Source: an uncultured Pelagibacteraceae bacterium
GTDB taxonomy: Bacteria > Pseudomonadota > Alphaproteobacteria > Pelagibacterales > Pelagibacteraceae
DNA: 36,243 nt
Reading direction: 5' to 3'
NCBI GenBank assembly: GCA_902568425.1
Contig: CACFQM010000008.1
Location: forward strand, 1 to 36,243
The first letter of the stretch is position 1. Each line of letters opens with the position of its first letter. Positions 9,179 through 19,870 of this stretch are shown piece by piece. Under the pieces are notes generated by a model. It saw nothing but the letters and a program-made list of their open reading frames with translations, did not search any database and had not been told where the DNA came from. The position numbers and the translations under genes were made by a program.

Positions 9179-10087
9179 ATGAAAATTTATAAAAATTTTA
9201 ATATTTCTAAAAATTTTGAGAGTTCAGCAATTGCAATTGGTAATTTTGATGGATTTCATTTAGGTCACCAAAAAGTAATTAAGTCTGGAAAATATCTGGC
9301 CAGAAAACATAAACTTAAGTTTGGTTTATTAGTTTTTCACCCCTTACCAGTTATGTTTTTTAACAAAAAAATAAAAAATTTTAGAATAGATTCATTAAAA
9401 CAAAAAATTGAAACATCTAAAAAATTAGGTATTGATTTTATAATAATTAAAAAATTTGATAAAAAATTTTCAAAAACAAGTGCTGAAAATTTCATAGAAC
9501 ATGTTCTTCATAAAAAATTAAAAGCTAAACTAATTTTCATAAGTCAAAATTTTAAATTTGGAAAAAATAGAGCTGGTAATATAAATTTATTAAAAAAAAA
9601 GGAAAGTATTTACAAATATAAAACAAAAACTGTAAAACCATTAAACAAATACAAATCCATCATCTCATCGACCTTAATAAGAAAAAATATAATTAAGGGA
9701 AAGATTGATTCTGTAAATAAAATGTTAGGAAGATATTGGTCTATTGAAGGTATAGTTAAAAAAGGAGAAAAACGAGGAAGAAAAATAGGTTTTCCGACAT
9801 GTAATCTAGAATTGAAAGATTATGTTATTCCAAAGACTGGTGTTTATGCCTCAAAAATAATTTTAAACAAAAATTTTAAAAGAAAGGGTATTGTAAATAT
9901 AGGTTATAAGCCCACTTTCGGAAAAAATAAGCTCTTATTGGAAGCACATATTTTTGGTTTGAAAAAAAATTTATATGATAAAAGTATTAAAATAATGCTG
10001 ACAAAATTTATTAGAAAAGAAAAAAAATTTAAAAATATGATGCAATTAAAAAAACAGATTAAAAAGGATATAAAACAAGCAAAATAA
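9179..10087 (+). CDS. ribF: bifunctional riboflavin kinase/FAD synthetase
   Basis: AIGNFDGFHLGHQKVI, SSTLIRKNIIKGKI, GEKRGRKIGFPTCNLEL, PKTGVYASKI, NIGYKPTFG; ATG abuts the upstream stop codon. Confidence 0.92.
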   Translation: MKIYKNFNISKNFESSAIAIGNFDGFHLGHQKVIKSGKYLARKHKLKFGLLVFHPLPVMFFNKKIKNFRIDSLKQKIETSKKLGIDFIIIKKFDKKFSKTSAENFIEHVLHKKLKAKLIFISQNFKFGKNRAGNINLLKKKESIYKYKTKTVKPLNKYKSIISSTLIRKNIIKGKIDSVNKMLGRYWSIEGIVKKGEKRGRKIGFPTCNLELKDYVIPKTGVYASKIILNKNFKRKGIVNIGYKPTFGKNKLLLEAHIFGLKKNLYDKSIKIMLTKFIRKEKKFKNMMQLKKQIKKDIKQAK

Positions 10088-10092
10088 ATATT

Positions 10093-12837
10093 ATGCCAGA
10101 AAATAATTTAAATCTTCCAAAAACTTCTTTTTCAATGAAAGCAAATTTACCCTCTAAAGAACCAAAAATATTGGAAACTTGGGACAAAATTAAACTTTAT
10201 GAAAGATTAAGAAAAAAATCAGAAGGTAAAAGTAAGTTCGTTCTTCATGATGGACCGCCTTATGCTAATGGTCATATACATATGGGAACAGCTCTAAATA
10301 AAATTTTGAAAGATATAGTTACTAAATTTCATCAAATGAATAACAAAGATTCTATTTATGTACCTGGATGGGACTGTCATGGTTTACCGATAGAATGGAA
10401 GATCGAGGAGCAATATAAAAAAAGAAAAAAAAATAAAGATGAAGTACCCATAAAGGACTTTAGAAAAGAGTGTAGAGAATTTGCAGAAAAGTGGATAGTA
10501 ATTCACAAAAAAGAATTCAAAAGGTTAGGCGTGATAGGTGATTGGGAAAATTATTATTCTACTATGAGCTATGAAGCAGAAGCTCAGATCGTAAGAGAAC
10601 TAGGTAAATTTTTGAAGGAAGGAAGTCTCTATAGGGGTTTCAAGCCTGTTTTATGGTCTACAGTTGAGAAAACAGCTTTAGCAGATGCAGAAGTAGAATA
10701 TAAGGATCACAAATCAAATACTATCTATGCATCTTTTAAAGTAAAAAAAACTGACAAAGATTATTTAAAAAACACTTCTATAATTATTTGGACTACTACA
10801 CCTTGGACGATTCCAGCAAACAAAGCACTAGCTTATAACAAAGATATTAATTATGTAGTTTTAGATATAAATAAAAATAAAATTGTTGTGGCTGAGGAAT
10901 TAATTCGGTCAGTAATAGAAAATTGTGAGCTAGGTAAGCATGAAGTTTTAAAAACGTTTAAAGGCAGCGAATTTAGTAATACTTTATGTTCTCACCCATT
11001 TAAAAATTTAGGTTATGAGTATGATGTGCCGATGTTAGAGGCAAATTTTGTAACTTTAGATCAAGGTACTGGAGTTGTTCACTGTGCCCCTAGTCATGGG
11101 CCTGATGATTTTAATTTGTGTTTGAAACATGGAATGAAGGCAATCGAAACAGTTAATAATGACGGTCTTTATACAAAGAATATACCTATTTTCGAGGGCA
11201 CGCACGTATTTAAAGCTGATGAAATAATTATAAAAAATTTAAAAGAGCAAAATAATCTTTTAGGTAGCGGCAATTTAATACACAGTTACCCTCATTCTTG
11301 GAGATCTAAAGCCCCGCTAGTGCACAGAGCTACACCTCAATGGTTTATATCGATGGAAAGTCATAAGCTTAGAAAAAAAGCAATCGACTCTATTGATCAG
11401 ACAAACTTTTACCCAGAAAAAGGAAAAACAAGAATTAGATCAATGATAGAGACAAGACCAGACTGGTGTATATCAAGACAGCGTTCCTGGGGAGTACCTT
11501 TACCAATTTTTATCGACAAGAAAACTAATGAACCTTTAAGAGATCCCGAAGTAATTGAAAATATAGCAAAAATTTATGAAAAAGAAGGATCTGACTGTTG
11601 GTTTCATGATGATCCACAAAGGTTTCTTGGAAAAAAATATAACAAAGACAATTATATTAAATCAAACGATATAGTAGAGGTTTGGTTTGATAGTGGATCT
11701 ACACATTCATTTGTCTTAGAAAAAAGAAAAGATTTAAAATGGCCAGCATCAATGTATTTAGAGGGTTCTGACCAACACAGAGGCTGGTTTCACTCCTCTC
11801 TTTTAGAATCTTGTGGAACTAGGGGAAGAGCTCCTTTTGAAAGTATACTTTCACACGGCTTTGTTGTGGACGGAAAAGGAATGAAAATGTCTAAGTCTGC
11901 TGGCAATATTATTTCACCTGAAGATATTTTAAAAAAATATGGGGCGGATATACTTAGACTTTGGGTTGCTTCTTCAGACTACGCTGAGGATTTAAGAATA
12001 GATCATACAATATTAGAACAACACGCTGAGTCTTATAGAAAAATAAGAAATACTTTCAGATATATTTTGGGGAATTTAAGAGACAATTACAGTCCACAAA
12101 ATTTCAACTCAATTAAAGTAAAAGATTTACCTGAATTAGAGCAGATAATTTTGCATAAACTTTATTTTTTAAGCTTAGAAATTAAGAAGAGTTTAAAAGA
12201 TTATAATTTCCACAAGCTTCAAAAGGAGTTGTTAAATTTTTGTACTCTTGACCTATCGTCATTCTATTTTGATATAAGAAAAGACACACTATATTGTGAC
12301 GATGTAAGTTCGCAAAAAAGAAAGTCATGTGTAACCTTGCTTAATATAATTCTTGAGTGTTTATTAAAATGGTACGCACCGGTGTTATCATTCACAACTG
12401 AGGAAATTACAGATTTATCAAATAAAAATAAAAAAATAAGCATCCATGAGGAAATTTTTTCTGACTTACCAGAAAATTGGAAAAATGAAACTCTATACAA
12501 AAAATGGGAAAAATTACTTTCTTTTAGACAGGAAGTTAATATCGCTATAGAGGAAAAAAGATCAAAAAAAATAATTGGATCTAGTTTAGAAGCTGATGTA
12601 AAAATTTCTTTATCTAAGAAAGATCATGAAATCCTTAATAGTGTAGACGCAGAAGAACTTTTTATTACTTCTAATGTTACAAAAACTATACAGGATGATA
12701 TAAAAGATAAATTAATAGTATCAGTAAAAAAAGCTGAGGGAACAAAGTGTTCAAGATGTTGGAAAATAGTGCCAAGACCAAATGAAAATAAATGTTCAAG
12801 AACTAAAATTTGTCCGCTACAAAATGTTGGAAAATAA
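10093..12837 (+). CDS. ileS: isoleucyl-tRNA synthetase
   Basis: HDGPPYANGHIHMGTALNKILKD, PGWDCHGLPIEW, GMKMSKSAGN, C-terminal CSRCW zinc region. Confidence 0.98.
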   Translation: MPENNLNLPKTSFSMKANLPSKEPKILETWDKIKLYERLRKKSEGKSKFVLHDGPPYANGHIHMGTALNKILKDIVTKFHQMNNKDSIYVPGWDCHGLPIEWKIEEQYKKRKKNKDEVPIKDFRKECREFAEKWIVIHKKEFKRLGVIGDWENYYSTMSYEAEAQIVRELGKFLKEGSLYRGFKPVLWSTVEKTALADAEVEYKDHKSNTIYASFKVKKTDKDYLKNTSIIIWTTTPWTIPANKALAYNKDINYVVLDINKNKIVVAEELIRSVIENCELGKHEVLKTFKGSEFSNTLCSHPFKNLGYEYDVPMLEANFVTLDQGTGVVHCAPSHGPDDFNLCLKHGMKAIETVNNDGLYTKNIPIFEGTHVFKADEIIIKNLKEQNNLLGSGNLIHSYPHSWRSKAPLVHRATPQWFISMESHKLRKKAIDSIDQTNFYPEKGKTRIRSMIETRPDWCISRQRSWGVPLPIFIDKKTNEPLRDPEVIENIAKIYEKEGSDCWFHDDPQRFLGKKYNKDNYIKSNDIVEVWFDSGSTHSFVLEKRKDLKWPASMYLEGSDQHRGWFHSSLLESCGTRGRAPFESILSHGFVVDGKGMKMSKSAGNIISPEDILKKYGADILRLWVASSDYAEDLRIDHTILEQHAESYRKIRNTFRYILGNLRDNYSPQNFNSIKVKDLPELEQIILHKLYFLSLEIKKSLKDYNFHKLQKELLNFCTLDLSSFYFDIRKDTLYCDDVSSQKRKSCVTLLNIILECLLKWYAPVLSFTTEEITDLSNKNKKISIHEEIFSDLPENWKNETLYKKWEKLLSFRQEVNIAIEEKRSKKIIGSSLEADVKISLSKKDHEILNSVDAEELFITSNVTKTIQDDIKDKLIVSVKKAEGTKCSRCWKIVPRPNENKCSRTKICPLQNVGK

Positions 12838-13315
12838 AATAAAAGTTAAAAAATTTGATATTTTAAGTTTCATAATAATAATTCTTGCTTTTTGTCTAGA
12901 CAGATTTTCAAAAACATACGTAATTAGTCTTATTGAAAAGAACCAAAGTGAACTCTTTATAAATGATTATTTGAATATAACTTTAAACTGGAACAGAGGA
13001 ATTGCATTTGGATTATTAAGCTTTAATGCTACAACAATTTACCATTTAATATCAATCTTAATTTTGACAATAATTATTTATTTAATTTACTTGATGGTTA
13101 AATCAGACTCACTTGGAAAAATTTTATTTGCATTAATTATCGGCGGTGCAGCTGGAAATTTGTTTGATAGATTTACTTATTTTGCTGTTCCAGACTTTAT
13201 TGACTTTCACATTAATTCTTTCCATTGGTTTACATTCAATGTTGCAGATATTTTTATTTCTCTTGGAATTTTTTTAATAATAATTAAGGAATTTTTTTTT
13301 AAACAAAATTTATGA
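12824..13315 (+). CDS. lspA: lipoprotein signal peptidase
   Basis: In-frame ATG 12824 (MLENKIKVKK) preferred to the ORF-track start; LDRFSKTYVI, NWNRGIAFGLLS, GGAAGNLFDRF, VPDFIDFHINSFHWFTFNVADIFISLG. Confidence 0.94.
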   Translation: MLENKIKVKKFDILSFIIIILAFCLDRFSKTYVISLIEKNQSELFINDYLNITLNWNRGIAFGLLSFNATTIYHLISILILTIIIYLIYLMVKSDSLGKILFALIIGGAAGNLFDRFTYFAVPDFIDFHINSFHWFTFNVADIFISLGIFLIIIKEFFFKQNL

Positions 13316-13626
13316 GAAATATTTCAAAATTTTTTTTAGTTTTCATTGTTTTTATATTTCTTAAGGGATGTGGAAATAGCTTTGGCGAATTTAAAGAAAC
13401 AATGAGCGGACAAAAAGTCTCTAATACAGACGAGTTTTTAATAAAAAAAAAGGATCCACTTGTTCTACCTCCTGAATATGAAAAATTACCTTTACCAAAA
13501 ACGGGTAAACAAAAAAGTAATGCGAATACTATTGAGACGGTTTTAAAATCAAATAAAACTAATAATAATAACTCAAAAGTATCAACAGATTTAGAAAATA
13601 TGATTTTAGAGGAATTAAGAAAATAA
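13312..13626 (+). CDS. lipoprotein, DUF3035/BamF-like
   Basis: N-terminal lipobox-like FIFLKGCGNS; TDEFLIKKKDPLVLPPEYEKLPLP resembles DUF3035. Confidence 0.65.
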   Translation: MRNISKFFLVFIVFIFLKGCGNSFGEFKETMSGQKVSNTDEFLIKKKDPLVLPPEYEKLPLPKTGKQKSNANTIETVLKSNKTNNNNSKVSTDLENMILEELRK

Positions 13627-13629
13627 TTA

Positions 13630-14755
13630 ATGTCATCTAATATTAAAATTATTAACGATATAATTACTCAAAACAGCATTCTTTTAAAATATTTAATAAA
13701 CAACTCTAAATTTGAATTCAAATTTAAAAAATTTAAAAAATTTAAAACTATTTTAATTATTGGTATGGGCGGCTCTATTCTTGGTGCCAAAGCTATTTAC
13801 GATTTTCTGAAACATAAAACAAAAAAAAATTTTATTTTTATTGATAATCTTGATGAAAATTATTTAAAAAGTATCAAAAAAAATAATAATTTATCAAAAA
13901 GTCTTTTTATTATAATTTCAAAGTCAGGTAACACGATCGAAACAATCTCGAATACCTATTTTTTTAAATCTTTTCTTAAATCGAAAAATACAATTATTTT
14001 AACTGAAAACAAAAATAGTTTTTTGAGAAATTTAGCAAAAGAAAAGAAATTTAATTTTCTAGAACACAAAAAATTTATAGGAGGTAGGTATTCTGTATTA
14101 TCTGAAGTTGGTATGTTACCCGCATACTTAATGGGTTTTAAAGTAGAAAACTTTAAAAAAAACCTTGGTAAATTTATTTATAATAAAAAAATAATTTTAA
14201 GTTCTACAAACCTCATTAATAAGCTTAAAATTAAGAATGCAAAAATATTAGTTTTTTTTAATTATGTACCAGAACTCAATAACTTTTTGTATTGGAGCCA
14301 ACAACTTTTTGCTGAGAGTTTGGGTAAAAATAAAAAAGGGTTTATCCCTGTAATATCTAATGCTCCAAAGGACCACCATAGCCTACTTCAGCTTTACCTT
14401 GATGGACCAAAGGATAAAGTTTTTTATATCGTTAGTTCAAGAAAGCAAGGAAATTTAAAAACTAAATCAGATTTTTTTAATGATAATGTTCAATATTTAA
14501 GAAAAAAAAAATATAATAATATCAAAGATTCTCAAAAAAATGCCTTTTTAAGAGTGCTGAAAAATAAAAAAAATACCTTTTAGAGAAATCAATATTCAAA
14601 AATTTAATGAGGACACAATTGGTAAATTATTTTTACAATTTATTATGGAAACAATATTTTTAGGCAAGCTAACCAATGTCAACCCTTTTGACCAGCCAGC
14701 TGTGGAAGAAGTTAAGGTGCTAACAAAAAAATTTTTAGTTTCAAAGAAGTTTTAA
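13630..14755 (+). CDS. pgi: glucose-6-phosphate isomerase, +1 frameshift at A8 14566-14573
   Basis: 0-frame to 14583 (IIGMGGSILGAKAIYDFL, ISKSGNTIET, GGRYSVLSEVGMLP, SLLQLYLDGPKD). Removing one A continues as KKIPFREINIQKFNEDTIGKLFLQFIMETIFLGKLTNVNPFDQPAVEEVKVLTKKFLVSKKF to the stop at 14753-14755 (374 aa). Confidence 0.88.
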
Positions 14756-15305
14756 AAAAAAAATTTCTGATCTACCGTAGATCCTACTTTCTAAAATACT
14801 TAAAAGTTTTAAAGGCAACTCGGTTGTCTTCTTCTCTCTATGTAATATTATAAGATGTTCTTTTTTTTAAAATATTTTTTTTTTTTAAATCGTCAAAAAT
14901 TGATAAAAATTCTTTATCTTTATAAGGTGGATCTAAAAATATTATATCAAATTTAAATTTAAAATTGTATTTTTCAATAAATCTTAAAACATTTCCAGAA
15001 TATACTTCAACATTGTTCTCAAGTTTAAGTAAATCGATATTCTTTTTTAAATTTTTTAAAGCTTCAGAATTATTTTCAACAAAAAAACTTTTCTTAGCTC
15101 CTCGTGAAACACTCTCTAAACCAAAAGATCCTATTCCAGCATACAAATCTAAAACAAAAGAGTTTCTTATATCTGTGCCAAAACTAGTTGAATGTTCTAA
15201 AATGTTAAAAATATTTTCTCGCACTCTATCTTTTAAAGGTCTTGTTTTAAGGTTTATTGGGAAATTAAGTTTTTTATTTTTAAGTCTTCCTCTAATTATT
15301 CTCAT
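14741..15305 (-). CDS. rsmD: 16S rRNA (guanine966-N2)-methyltransferase, +1 frameshift in a C-terminal poly-A run
   Basis: MRIIRGRLKNKKL, TRPLKDRVRENIFNIL, VLDLYAGIGSFGLESVSRGA, DIIFLDPPY. After one-base removal: KKEHLIILHREKKTELPLKLLSILESRIYGRSEIFFLKLL, stop at 14741-14743 (187 aa). Confidence 0.88.
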
Positions 15306-16566
15306 TTTTTATGGCTCTCCAACCAATGTCTTTTCTATAAAAACCATCATCCCATTTTATTTTATCTAAATTTGTTAATATTTTTTTACGAGCATCAATA
15401 AGTTCTTTTGCTGATGAAGTTATATTTAATACTCTACCACCATTAGATAAAATTTTTTTATCCTTTATGTAGGTACCTGCATGAAAAACTTGATTATCAT
15501 TATCAATTTTTAAATCTTTCAAATTTTTAATTTCACTATCTTTAATATATTTTCCTGGATATCCTTTTGCACACAAAACAATTGTAATTGATTTATTTTC
15601 ACTCCATTCAATTTTGGTTTTTTGTAAGTTATTTCTAGTTGTAGAGTCAGCTATTTCGACTAAGTCACTTTTTAATCTCATCATAAGAACTTGACACTCA
15701 GGATCCCCCATTCTTATATTGTATTCGATTAAATAAGGTTTACCACCACTTATCATTAAACCTGCATAAAGAAAACCTGAGTATGGGTGACCCAAGTCTT
15801 TCATTGCTTTTAATGTAGGTTCTATAATTTCTTTTTTAATTTTTAATTCGAGTTCAGCTGTAATCAAGTTTGATGGTGAGTATGCACCCATTCCTCCTGT
15901 GTTTGGACCAATATCACCTTCACCAACTTTTTTATGATCCTGTGCAGAGCCAAAAAACTTATAGCAATTATCGTCAGCTAGAACGAAATAACTCAATTCT
16001 TCTCCATGAAGAAACTCCTCCAAAACAACCTTGTTTGAAGATTTGTATTTCCCCTCAATTATCTCTTTGATTTTAATTTTAGCCTCATTATGACTATTGC
16101 AGATTGAAACTCCTTTGCCTGCTGCTAAACCATCAGCTTTGACAACTATAGGTGTTTTACTTTTAGATAAAAAATCACAAGCACTTTGAAAATCTTCGAA
16201 TATACCAAATCTTGCAGTAGGGATATTATTTTCCTTACATAAGTTTTTCATAAATGCCTTCGAACCTTCAAGTTGAGAACTAAATTTATCTGGACCCAAA
16301 ACTCTTATCCCTTCATTTTTTAAAAAATCTACAATACCATTTACCAAAGGTTCTTCAGGGCCAACAATAACAACATCAATTTTGAATTTTTTAATAACAG
16401 CTAAAATTTCATCAAAGTTATTAATATTTATATTTATATTTTCTGCAATTTCTCTTGTACCAGCATTACCAGGAATACAGATTAATCTTTTAATTTTAGG
16501 AGATTGTTTCAATTTAAAGCAAATTGAGTGCTCTCTTCCACCACTTCCTATAACAGCAAAATTCAT
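15292..16566 (-). CDS. purD: phosphoribosylamine--glycine ligase
   Basis: AVIGSGGREHSICFKL, VVGPEEPLVNGIVD, KADGLAAGKGVSI, GDIGPNTGGMGAYSP, RMGDPECQVLMMRL. Confidence 0.98.
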   Translation of the reverse strand: MNFAVIGSGGREHSICFKLKQSPKIKRLICIPGNAGTREIAENINININNFDEILAVIKKFKIDVVIVGPEEPLVNGIVDFLKNEGIRVLGPDKFSSQLEGSKAFMKNLCKENNIPTARFGIFEDFQSACDFLSKSKTPIVVKADGLAAGKGVSICNSHNEAKIKIKEIIEGKYKSSNKVVLEEFLHGEELSYFVLADDNCYKFFGSAQDHKKVGEGDIGPNTGGMGAYSPSNLITAELELKIKKEIIEPTLKAMKDLGHPYSGFLYAGLMISGGKPYLIEYNIRMGDPECQVLMMRLKSDLVEIADSTTRNNLQKTKIEWSENKSITIVLCAKGYPGKYIKDSEIKNLKDLKIDNDNQVFHAGTYIKDKKILSNGGRVLNITSSAKELIDARKKILTNLDKIKWDDGFYRKDIGWRAIKNENN

Positions 16567-16600
16567 ATAATATTATTAGAATTTAATTTCTATAATTAGC

Positions 16601-16801
16601 ATGAACAGAACTAAAGCAAAACTTAAATTTGGACCAAATACATTTGAAGTAATAGAAAAGGGTGACTACGTTGAGTGTGCTGTGTCTGGTAAAAATATCC
16701 CGTTACAAAATCTTGAATATTGGAATGTTGAGTTACAAGAAGCTTATTTTTCACCTGAAGAGGTAAAAATTAGGTTCGAAAAAATAAAATCAAAAAAATA
16801 A
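16601..16801 (+). CDS. DUF2093 family small protein
   Basis: 66 aa; KLKFGPNTFEVIEKGDYVECAVSGKNIPLQNLEYWNVELQEAYFSPEEV. Confidence 0.75.
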   Translation: MNRTKAKLKFGPNTFEVIEKGDYVECAVSGKNIPLQNLEYWNVELQEAYFSPEEVKIRFEKIKSKK

Positions 16802-17678
16802 TTACTTCCATCTGCCATGTGTCCAAATCCACTGACCAGGATTTCTTTTAATCATTTTCTCGATAATTTGATTTATTTTAATTGTAATATTTTCTTTGTC
16901 TTTTTCAAAATCTGTTGTCTTTTCAAAATTGATAGGGTTTAAAATTTCCATTAAAAAAAAGTTATTTTTATCCCTCTTTAAAAATATAGGTATAATTTTA
17001 CAATTAAACTTTAAGGCAAGTTGAGCTGGTAGAGTAGTCGTATGAGCTGGTTTGCCAAAAAAAGGATATCTTTTTGACTCTCCTAATCTTTGATCAACCA
17101 TCAATGCTATACTATTTTTTTTCTTTATAAGATCAATTAGTTCTTTAGTTCCACCGATACCTTTTTTTAATTTGATTTTTACAAATGTATTTTTTTCTTA
17201 TGTAAACCATAAATGGGTTTATAAAAAAATTATTTAAAGGTCTATAAATTGCCGCCAATTTAATTTTACTTTTTTCCAACTCCATTGCCATAAGTTCAAA
17301 ATTTGCAAAGTGACCTGATATAAAAATAGCAGGTTGTTCAGACTTAATTACATCATCAAGAATATCCTTTCCCTTGATAGAAATTTGAGCTTTAGAAAAT
17401 TTGTTTTTTCTAAATTTTGCCATAAATAAGTATTCAGCGAAAGTTAGTCCATAATTGATCCACATATCGTTAACAATATTATTTTTTTCATCCTCTGTGA
17501 GATTTTCATATGCATGTGATATATTTTTTTTAATATTTTTATTTGATCTAAACAGCGAACCAACTTTTAGAAATAAAAAAGTTGAAATTTTTCTTCCAAT
17601 GTTTATTCCTAAAATTTTAATTATCAAAAAAATTGGATAAATAATCAATGCTTCAAGAATATATTTTATATTTTTCAT
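16802..17678 (-). CDS. lipid A biosynthesis acyltransferase (LpxL/HtrB family), +1 frameshift
   Basis: Two ORFs (17145-17678 and 16802-17104) in frames offset by one. FISGHFANFELMA and AIYRPLNNFF in the first, MVDQRLGESKRYPFFGKPAHTTTLPAQLALK in the second. The linking frame GIGGTKELIDLIKKKNSIALMVDQR is open after one-A removal (291 aa). Confidence 0.87.
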
Positions 17679-18607
17679 TTTATTAATTTTTTGATTCTAT
17701 TTTTAAAAGTCTCTTCGTCTTTTAATTTAGGTTCAATTTTAATATAATCATATTTTTTTCTTATAAACGGACTTATTCTTAAAAAATCTTTTTCAGTAGT
17801 TATTAATTTTGCATTATATTGTTTTTCTAACTGATGTAGTTTATTTAAATCTTGTTCACTATAATTATAATGATCAGGAAAACTTATTTCTTTAACTATG
17901 TTCAAATGGTTTTCTTTTAACAAATTAAAAAAATTAACTGGGTTCCCAATTCCAGCAAATGCTATCAGCTTTTTATTTTTAAAATTATCAATATTTTTTG
18001 GAATTGAGTTATAATAAAAAAAATCTAATTTTGAATTATATTTTTTTAGTTGTTGTTCAAATTCAATATCTTGTTTTCCATTTATCAAAACAATTTGACA
18101 ATTCTTTAATTCTGTTAATCTTTCTCTTAAAGGTCCTGATGGAAGTAATAATCCATTCCCTATTCTTTGATCATCGTGAAAACAAATTATATTTAAATCT
18201 TTATTTATAGTCATATCCTGAAACCCATCATCCATCACAACAAATTTATAATTTTTGTTAACAGCTTTTTCTATTGCGTCAACTCTCTTCTTAGATAAAA
18301 AAATTTTATTATATTTTTTAATTAAAGATATTTCATCATCATGACTGCTGTATATTTTCCTAACAATCACTGGATCTTGCTCTAACTCTTTTAAAATTTT
18401 ACATATCTTTAATGTAATCGGAGTTTTTCCTGTTCCGCCAATATATATATTCCCTACACAAATTATAGGAATGGGAAAATTTTTCGGATTTGAAATTATT
18501 TTTTTTAAGTAAACTATAATTAAGTAAATTAATGAAAAAGGTATTAATAGAATAGAAAAGATCGTGAAATAGTTTTGATCCCAAAATTTAGGTTTGAGTA
18601 TTTTCAT
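17675..18607 (-). CDS. lpxK: tetraacyldisaccharide 4'-kinase
   Basis: PIICVGNIYIGGTGKTP, VVMDDGFQD, LLPSGPLRE, AFAGIGNP, TTEKDFLRI. Confidence 0.94.
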   Translation of the reverse strand: MKILKPKFWDQNYFTIFSILLIPFSLIYLIIVYLKKIISNPKNFPIPIICVGNIYIGGTGKTPITLKICKILKELEQDPVIVRKIYSSHDDEISLIKKYNKIFLSKKRVDAIEKAVNKNYKFVVMDDGFQDMTINKDLNIICFHDDQRIGNGLLLPSGPLRERLTELKNCQIVLINGKQDIEFEQQLKKYNSKLDFFYYNSIPKNIDNFKNKKLIAFAGIGNPVNFFNLLKENHLNIVKEISFPDHYNYSEQDLNKLHQLEKQYNAKLITTEKDFLRISPFIRKKYDYIKIEPKLKDEETFKNRIKKLIK

Positions 18608-19869
18608 CTAATATAATCTTTGTATTCAGTAATAACATTCTCAAAAATTTTATTACTAAAATTTTTTATTTTACTAATTTTTTCAAATTTTTTTTCAAAA
18701 CTAGTTGCAAAATTTACTTTTAATTTATTAGCTAAATCCTCAGAACTTAATACTTGCTCTGACATAAGAGACTCATCTAAAAAATTATAAACATCTTTAA
18801 AATTATTCACATACGGTCCATGATAAATATGACAACCAATTTTTGCTGCATCAATGGGGTTTTGTCCTCCGCTATTTTCAAATTTTTTAAGAGTGGATTT
18901 TCCTATAAAAACTTGTCTAGCACTTTTCAAATATTTGTTTACTGAACCGTAATAATTAACCAAAACAACATCTGCAAAATTATTAATATCTTCTTCTTCT
19001 CTCTTTATTTGAATACTTAAACCAAGGTTTTTTAGTTTTTTATAAATGTCATCAATCCTGTTTATATGTCTTGGAATAATGATTGTTAAAAGATCATTAA
19101 TTGTTTTTTTTGCCATTAAGTGGGTTTTTCCGCAAAAAATTTCTTCATCAGCATGTGTACTTAATGCACACCAAATCTTTCTTTTTTTTACCTTATTAAA
19201 TTGATCAAGATATTTATTATCAACATTGATTGAAGAGCAAAATTTAATATTGCCAAAAAATTTTATATTTTGTGCACCTAAAATATCTAAATATCGTGAA
19301 GTATCTTTACTGGAACTTATACAAGACGAAAAAGATTTAAAAATTTTATCTGAGCTCTTTCCAAAAATTCTCCATCTATTAAAACTTTTTTTTGTTATTC
19401 GTGCATTTAATAATATTAGTGGAATGTTAAGGCTTTTCACTTTTAAAATAAAATTTGGCCAAATTTCTGAGTCTACAAATGTCGCAATATCTGGTTTCCA
19501 ATTCTTAAAAAAACTATTAATGAGAAATACAAAATCATAAGGCATAAACTGATGATATACATTTTTATTTGCACCATATTTTTTTTGGAACTCTTCAAAT
19601 GAAGTTAAGGTTACCGTAGTAATAAGAAAATTATTTTGATGATTTTCTTTTAAGTAAAAATCAATAATAGGATAAATACTTTTTAATTCTCCAATACTTG
19701 CCACATGAAACCAAAACAAAAAACCCTTTGGCCTTTTAAATTTGTTTAGAAAAATTTTCTCTTTAAATTTAACTGAATGTTCTTTTTTTAAAAATTTTCT
19801 CAAATAAATTAAAATAATGTATGGAATATAAAAAAGGAAGGTTAAAAAGTTATAAAAAGATATTAGCAT
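18604..19869 (-). CDS. waaA: 3-deoxy-D-manno-octulosonic acid transferase
   Basis: FHVASIGELKSIYPII, DSEIWPNFIL, LLNARITKKSFNRW, GNIKF, ALSTHADEE, IIPRHINR, GGQNPIDAAKIGC. Confidence 0.93.
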   Translation of the reverse strand: MLISFYNFLTFLFYIPYIILIYLRKFLKKEHSVKFKEKIFLNKFKRPKGFLFWFHVASIGELKSIYPIIDFYLKENHQNNFLITTVTLTSFEEFQKKYGANKNVYHQFMPYDFVFLINSFFKNWKPDIATFVDSEIWPNFILKVKSLNIPLILLNARITKKSFNRWRIFGKSSDKIFKSFSSCISSSKDTSRYLDILGAQNIKFFGNIKFCSSINVDNKYLDQFNKVKKRKIWCALSTHADEEIFCGKTHLMAKKTINDLLTIIIPRHINRIDDIYKKLKNLGLSIQIKREEEDINNFADVVLVNYYGSVNKYLKSARQVFIGKSTLKKFENSGGQNPIDAAKIGCHIYHGPYVNNFKDVYNFLDESLMSEQVLSSEDLANKLKVNFATSFEKKFEKISKIKNFSNKIFENVITEYKDYIR

Positions 19870-19870
19870 T

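Noticed and set aside
16802-17678. Two separate acyltransferase-domain proteins
   Set aside because: Frames are offset by exactly one base with an open linking frame and combined length matching one LpxL-type protein.
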